Shown piece by piece: positions 53,721 to 57,752 of a stretch of DNA of 57,752 nt. Every line of letters starts with the position of its first letter. The stretch's first letter is position 1. The position numbers and the translations under genes were made by a program. Source of the stretch: Bacteroidia bacterium (lineage in GTDB: Bacteria > Bacteroidota > Bacteroidia > Flavobacteriales_E > Vicingaceae); NCBI GenBank assembly GCA_030433355.1, contig JAUIMG010000016.1:1-57752 (forward strand). The letters are read 5' to 3'. The notes under the pieces are model-generated. The model made no database searches and was not told where the DNA came from. It was given only the letters and a program-made list of their open reading frames with translations.

Positions 53721-53888
53721 AATTGGTTTAGTTATAAACCTTCCTTTGTTGATTAGCGAAACTATTGTTTGATCATCTTTTTTATTGTTCTTTCTCCACT
53801 TTGCAATCTGATATCTAAAAAGTAAATGCCACTACGTATGTTTGGCGAAAGATTAAGTAGGCTAGTACTAGAAAAGTCAGTCTCATAA
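53721..53888 (-). repeat. Direct repeat copy A (T9SS sorting domain 3' end plus downstream flank)
   Basis: This segment aligns without gaps to 57585-57752 at an offset of 3864 bases. Over 168 bases I count six mismatches, five of them in the noncoding flank. The coding part differs by only one silent base (codon in SPNIRS). The repeat includes the last 41 codons, the stop and about 40 bases after it. Confidence 0.9.
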
Positions 53889-55249
53889 ACTACTTTGCCG
53901 CTAATGTCCCTAACCTCTATATTCCCATTTGATTTTTCTCCTAAATCTACTTTAAAAGCCTCATAAAAAGGGTTTGGATAAACTCTTGCCTCAAATGCTT
54001 TAGATTGACTTATTTGGTCAATACCTACTATTTGACGGATATCAAATACTCTGGCGTTACCAGGATAAATGTTTGGGCCCGTTTGATAATAAAGTGAACT
54101 TACAGTAATTCTAGAGCCTGCTGAGTCTGATGCAATGGAAAAACCCGATCCACATCCAAGAGTTTGACCAACTATATTTAACCCTGTTTGTATCCATGAT
54201 GAATTTTGCAGAAAATAAACTTTAGTGCTACCTGTTATACCTGCCGAGTTATTGTCTGCAGGGGCTCCTGTGATTAATACATTGCCTGAGTCATTCAGTG
54301 TAACACTAGTTCCTAATAAAGAGTTTACATTCCCATTTAAGGTTTGTCCTAGCTGCAACCAACTAGTACCGTTCCATTCATAAACTTTTACATATCCTGC
54401 ATCATTTCCACCTACATCTGAATCTGAAGCTCCAATAGCCAATCTATTTCCCGTTCCATTTAACTTGAGCGAACTACCAAACTTTTCGTTAGCAATAGAA
54501 CCGTTGATAGTAGCACCCATTTGATTCCAAGCTGTTCCGCTCCATTCAAATACTCTTACTATACCACTATTTAAAGCACCCCCTGTGCCTAAGGTAGAAC
54601 TAACGGCTATTCTATTTCCAGCAGCATTTAAACTAATGGCAAAACCTGTTTCATCATAAAAAAGGGTTGAAGTAATGGCTGGACCTTTTCTAATCCATGC
54701 ATTATTTACCCATTCGTAAATAAATACTAAAGCTGAATTTGGAGAATATTGAACAACTCCTATAATGTCTCCACTCTTATTAATATCTACAAAATGACCA
54801 AGTCTATCTGAATTTCTAAGGCCACCAATAGTATTTCCTTTTTGGACCCATTGGATACTATCCCACTCAAATACTTTAAATGAACCGCTAGTACTAACGT
54901 TTAAATCAGAATAAGGAGCTCCTATTATAATGGTATTACCATCTCCATTCATTGCAACAGAGGTGCCAAATTCATCTTCTATGCTATCACCTCCTAGGTC
55001 AATTCCCTTTTGTACCCAATTACCAGAGCTATCTTCAAAAATTCTTACCGTGCCAGAGTTTAAACCATTTCCATCATGTGTTCTAGCTCCTACAATAAAA
55101 GTAGAACCATTCGAATTGATGTCTATCGATTGACCAAAACGATCAAAATCATTATCGCCTATAACATCATTTCCTATTTGGGTTTGGGCGTTAACTGAAG
55201 AGAAGCAATATAATAGTTTGATTGACAATAGAAGAATAGAGTATTTCAT
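53762..55249 (-). CDS. T9SS-secreted seven-blade beta-propeller protein
   Basis: The protein has 495 residues. A signal peptide (MKYSILLLSIKLLYCFSSVNA) is followed by seven repeats of about 55 residues with the pattern W-x2-G-x3-I/L-x-G, then FG-S, N-x2-G, and VGAP or similar ending G-x-VRVFEW. This is an FG-GAP-like propeller, probably for binding carbohydrate or protein outside the cell. After a linker, residues about 420-495 form a type A T9SS sorting domain: VYPNPFYEAFKVDL, GNIEVRDISGKVVYE, then IYFLDIRLQSGE and KKMIKQ. The domain sends the protein to the surface through T9SS and is removed there. The end of this gene is copied almost exactly at the right edge. Confidence 0.92.
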   Translation of the reverse strand: MKYSILLLSIKLLYCFSSVNAQTQIGNDVIGDNDFDRFGQSIDINSNGSTFIVGARTHDGNGLNSGTVRIFEDSSGNWVQKGIDLGGDSIEDEFGTSVAMNGDGNTIIIGAPYSDLNVSTSGSFKVFEWDSIQWVQKGNTIGGLRNSDRLGHFVDINKSGDIIGVVQYSPNSALVFIYEWVNNAWIRKGPAITSTLFYDETGFAISLNAAGNRIAVSSTLGTGGALNSGIVRVFEWSGTAWNQMGATINGSIANEKFGSSLKLNGTGNRLAIGASDSDVGGNDAGYVKVYEWNGTSWLQLGQTLNGNVNSLLGTSVTLNDSGNVLITGAPADNNSAGITGSTKVYFLQNSSWIQTGLNIVGQTLGCGSGFSIASDSAGSRITVSSLYYQTGPNIYPGNARVFDIRQIVGIDQISQSKAFEARVYPNPFYEAFKVDLGEKSNGNIEVRDISGKVVYETDFSSTSLLNLSPNIRSGIYFLDIRLQSGERTIKKMIKQ

Positions 55250-55300
55250 GGGTTTTACTGTAAATATGAATTTTATTAAGACTCAAAAAAGTTATTCTGA

Positions 55301-55861
55301 TTAGATGAAACTACTAAAATCTTTAAATCTTGATTTTTTTAAAGTTAAGCGTTCAAATTTTACGGTATCAATTTGTTTATTATCTAGTAATATTAGCATA
55401 CTAAAGTTTATAAATATAGAATCTCCAACTTCTTTTTCTTCAAGAATACTTATAGGGTACCCTTTATTTAAAGTTATTACGTGATAACTGCCTTGAGTGT
55501 TTGCAATATATTCAGATTTATAGAAGGAGTAGATTACTGGATTAATTTGTTTGTCTGAAATAAGTAACTCATTGCTAAAATTGTATATACTATAAGCCAA
55601 ATTAGTGACTTCTATAACACTGTCATTACCTGTGTAAGTTAAACCTACCTCTAAATTGTAACCTTTATTATTCTTATCAGTAACAACAAGAAAAAACGGT
55701 AGAATTGGAATCGTTCTTTCTGGATTGTGTAAAATCGCATTTATTTCGTAAAAAGAATATAAATGCTTCTGACCTATGCCTTTCCAATCACTTGTATTCT
55801 GATAAACTAAGCAGCCATACATTAGACAAATTAGAAATAAGGCGCTCATTAATTTAAACAT
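55301..55861 (-). CDS. Short lipoprotein downstream of the RHS gene (candidate immunity protein)
   Basis: The protein has 186 residues. The hydrophobic N-terminus ends in LMYGC, a plausible lipobox, so it is probably a periplasm-facing lipoprotein. The mature part is beta-strand rich (IPILPFFLVVTDKNNKGYNLEVGLTYTG). I recognise no family. It starts 12 bases after the RHS gene on the same strand, and small genes in that position often encode the immunity protein of an RHS toxin tip. A lipoprotein would suit a toxin active in the envelope. The immunity role is inference from position alone. A second ATG lies four codons in. Confidence 0.7.
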   Translation of the reverse strand: MFKLMSALFLICLMYGCLVYQNTSDWKGIGQKHLYSFYEINAILHNPERTIPILPFFLVVTDKNNKGYNLEVGLTYTGNDSVIEVTNLAYSIYNFSNELLISDKQINPVIYSFYKSEYIANTQGSYHVITLNKGYPISILEEKEVGDSIFINFSMLILLDNKQIDTVKFERLTLKKSRFKDFSSFI

Positions 55862-55873
55862 TAAATACTTAAA

Positions 55874-57484
55874 TTAATGAGTTAATAAAAAATGAGAATA
55901 AGAAGAATAAGGAATAATAGATTTTAAGCCGAATACGAATCCTGTAAAAAATTTCACTTGGCCTGCATATTTTGTTCCTGATAGTTTCATTGCTGCTTGT
56001 AATAATGTTTTGTCAGCTTGTAATACATTAGTATTAAATAAAAAACTTAATGCTCCATCAGCACCATTTTCGTAATAAAACACATCGTGGTTAAATGCCT
56101 TCCACCCTACGGGAGTAGTTGGATCTCCATGGACATCAAGTGCAATTATTGGATTTCCTTTACCATTAGCGCTTATATATTTATCCTTTTTCGATAGTTT
56201 AAACTTTTTATCAAAAATCTCTCTTTGACGTTCTGGAGTTTGATTTTGTTGTCTAGTCATTTTTAAGCCATCAGTGTAATTAACAACATCACTAACATTT
56301 GCTAAAGCACCTAAAACATACCCAATATTTTCCATCGTATTATTTCCCTGTTTAAATAAATACCCGAATTCTCCTTGACTGAAATTATAAGAGCCAGCAC
56401 CAAAACTAACAACTATATCTGATTGTCCACCTGTATAGGAATAGCCTACAAAAGAACCCCATGAGGAACCTGATACTATTGCTAAAGTATTTGCAAATGG
56501 TAAACCTGCATATAGTCCACCGGTAGCTATTGTGAACATAACAGTTTGAACGGTGGCTGCATTTTGAGCATAGGTGTTTAAAAGTGCATCGCCTTGTGCA
56601 TAATTAGATTTTGAGGGTTGAGGAATTCTTTTACTTTTAAACATACTACCAAAAAATTCCTCTAATACTTCCCCACTTGGGTCAGTATATTTCAATGGAT
56701 TATTAAGCACATAGCTATATCGGTTAAAATTTTGAGTAGAACTGCTGTTTTGGACGTAATTATCTGGGCTTAGCATTCTTCCAATGTATGGGTCATACAA
56801 ACGGCCATTCATATTTATGAGTTGAAATGCCTCTATATGCTCATGTCCGGTATAACCTCTGCTTAGCCAATCTGGCAAAGATGGGTCGTAGCTTAATTCA
56901 TGAATCCATTTTGCAGGGTCTCTAAATTTACCCCAAGGATCAAAGCTCTGCTCTGCTATAACCGCAGGAGGTATTGTGCTGCTGCCTTCATCGGTAAGTA
57001 ATTCTATGCTTCCTAAATAGTCAGTATAGGAGGCATAAACCTGTGGATCTTGTTCGCCTTCATAAACAACTACAGCAGCTAATCCATCTCCTCCACCTAC
57101 ATAGCATACTTGTCTTTTAAATAGTTCATCTCCATTATCTACATCAAAATCTATTTCTATATTGTTTCCATAATGTTTAAATTGAATTAACTGATCGAGT
57201 TCTTCACCTGCATATTTTTCCATTCGCCTTCTATTTTCTCCAATTCCATATTCAAAACCATATTTATTATTCCCTTCCTTAATTTCAGTTGGATTGTGGG
57301 CGTAATTATATATTATAGTTTGATTGGTATTATTGATGAAGCCATTAGGATTTGAAACTTCTGCTCCGCAGGGTTTGCAAGCCTGCGGCAATCTCAAACT
57401 GTGATTAAGCTTGTTGTAATGCACTGTTCGGCATAGGAAATACGATTTATTTTCTTTTATAGTTAGTTTTTGACCTTGCCGCAT
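55874..57484 (-). CDS. 5'-truncated RHS protein: core remnant plus C-terminal tip
   Basis: The protein has 536 residues. Residues 55-272 are the end of an RHS/YD core: IIYNYAHNPTEIKEGNNKYGFEYG, YTDYLGSIELLTDEGS, SRGYTGHEHIEAFQLINMNGRLYDPYIGRMLSPDNYVQ and the closing NNPLKYTDPSGE (261-272). Full RHS proteins have 1000 or more residues before this point. Here there is no signal peptide, and residues 1-50 look foreign, including a REP-like palindrome (codons 33-40). Residues 273-536 are a unique tip: a hydrophobic region (about 310-345) and WKAFNHDVFYYENGADGALSF with His466-Asp467, which recalls phospholipase A2-like active sites. It is probably an orphan RHS tip cassette, perhaps silent. The lipoprotein 12 bases downstream is a possible immunity gene. 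Confidence 0.82.
   Translation of the reverse strand: MRQGQKLTIKENKSYFLCRTVHYNKLNHSLRLPQACKPCGAEVSNPNGFINNTNQTIIYNYAHNPTEIKEGNNKYGFEYGIGENRRRMEKYAGEELDQLIQFKHYGNNIEIDFDVDNGDELFKRQVCYVGGGDGLAAVVVYEGEQDPQVYASYTDYLGSIELLTDEGSSTIPPAVIAEQSFDPWGKFRDPAKWIHELSYDPSLPDWLSRGYTGHEHIEAFQLINMNGRLYDPYIGRMLSPDNYVQNSSSTQNFNRYSYVLNNPLKYTDPSGEVLEEFFGSMFKSKRIPQPSKSNYAQGDALLNTYAQNAATVQTVMFTIATGGLYAGLPFANTLAIVSGSSWGSFVGYSYTGGQSDIVVSFGAGSYNFSQGEFGYLFKQGNNTMENIGYVLGALANVSDVVNYTDGLKMTRQQNQTPERQREIFDKKFKLSKKDKYISANGKGNPIIALDVHGDPTTPVGWKAFNHDVFYYENGADGALSFLFNTNVLQADKTLLQAAMKLSGTKYAGQVKFFTGFVFGLKSIIPYSSYSHFLLTH
57366..57388. repeat. REP-like imperfect palindrome
   Basis: A 23-base sequence, CCGCAGG at one end and CCTGCGG at the other, with GTTTGCAAG between, is almost self-complementary (two mismatched positions on each arm). 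It is GC-rich in an AT-rich region and lies exactly at the foreign 5' end of the RHS frame. This form resembles REP/palindromic elements of Bacteroidota. Only one copy is in the window. Confidence 0.55.
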
Positions 57485-57584
57485 AAAGTAAATTAATAAT
57501 TATTTGATAATATTCCACAGGCTTACATATCTTAAGGAACATTCCGCTTTTAAATGATATTATCCTACGAAGCTGGGATTATAT

Positions 57585-57752
57585 AATTAGTTTATTGATA
57601 AACCGACCTTTGTTGATTAGCGAAACTATTGTTTGATCATCTTTTTTATTGTTCTTTCTCCACTTTGCAATCTGATATCTAAAAAGTAAATGCCACTACG
57701 TATGTTTGGCGAGAGATTAAGTAGGCTAGTACTAGAAAAGTCAGTCTCATAA
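57585..57752 (-). repeat. Direct repeat copy B (right edge)
   Basis: The partner of 53721-53888. It starts in the intergenic flank (57585-57625) and continues into the sorting-domain codons to the window edge. The true right end of the repeat is outside the window. Confidence 0.9.
57626..57752 (-). CDS. C-terminal fragment of a second T9SS sorting-domain gene (partial at right edge)
   Basis: From the edge the frame reads 41 residues, YETDFSSTSLLNLSPNIRSG to the end KKMIKQ, identical in protein to the tail of the gene at 53762-55249. The stop is TAG at 57626-57628. The rest lies outside the window, so the cargo domain is unknown. It must be a paralogue of the propeller protein or another gene that shares the same sorting domain. 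It is on the same strand as the RHS module and upstream of it. Confidence 0.88.
   Translation of the reverse strand, partial: YETDFSSTSLLNLSPNIRSGIYFLDIRLQSGERTIKKMIKQ

Overview
The window looks like a chromosomal segment of a free-living Bacteroidota bacterium, most likely order Cytophagales. The reasons are AT-rich DNA, almost no Shine-Dalgarno sites, repeated TAnnTTTG promoter cores, an lpxC/fabZ gene fusion, a PorX-type regulator (response regulator plus PglZ domain), DUF5723-type outer-membrane proteins and type IX secretion (T9SS) sorting domains. The genus cannot be fixed from the sequence alone. No tRNA, rRNA, CRISPR array, integrase or transposase was seen. No gene-free stretch exceeds 300 bases.

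Layout. 1-60 is the tail of a probable T9SS-secreted protein, closed by a strong hairpin. 161-9760 is mostly DNA repair and housekeeping: uvrA, an ECF sigma factor with a small partner ORF, nth, bcp-recA, a TPR lipoprotein, an Uup-like ABC-F ATPase and a YigZ protein. 9757-16468 holds a DMT exporter, ribD, prmC, an MsbA-like ABC exporter, rpmH (50 codons), gap and an LpxH-like phosphatase. 16473-24454 holds a TlpA-like lipoprotein, gatB, purine nucleoside phosphorylase, lpxK, a NIF3 protein, a zinc-ribbon coiled-coil protein and a DUF5723-like protein. 24456-33628 begins with a beta-rich lipoprotein and rnhB, then becomes a polysaccharide locus: a glycosyltransferase and a methyltransferase on the minus strand, then Wzx-like flippase, two tandem Wzz-like proteins and a Wzy/WaaL-like polymerase or ligase on the plus strand.

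33597-41490 is a minus-strand lipid A operon: HD hydrolase, lpxD, lpxC/fabZ, lpxA, a lone ABC ATPase, efp, a second lpxD-like gene and a GAF-SpoIIE phosphatase. 41573-45168 is a plus-strand porX-tsaE-ald-DUF4258-like operon. 45170-51778 is a minus-strand series (conserved hypothetical, murQ, PF10023-type peptidase, marC, HDAC-like amidohydrolase, SDR, small membrane protein, DUF819). A PAS-PAS protein and a SirB1-like protein follow.

53690-57752 is the accessory end. It has a seven-blade beta-propeller T9SS protein, a short lipoprotein, a 5'-truncated RHS module with a distinct C-terminal tip, a REP-like palindrome, and the start of a second copy of the same T9SS sorting-domain DNA. This end has the best claim to something undescribed: an orphan RHS toxin-tip cassette with a lipoprotein that may be its immunity partner, lying between near-identical 168-bp repeats.

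Functional links. lpxD, lpxC/fabZ, lpxA, lpxH-like, lpxK, the MsbA-like exporter and the Wzx/Wzz/Wzy genes together cover much of lipopolysaccharide assembly and export. PorX and the sorting domains at both ends indicate T9SS protein secretion. Nine genes appear to start with TTG, and many junctions are ATGA/TTGA overlaps, so several start calls were made from overlap, promoter position and family N-termini.
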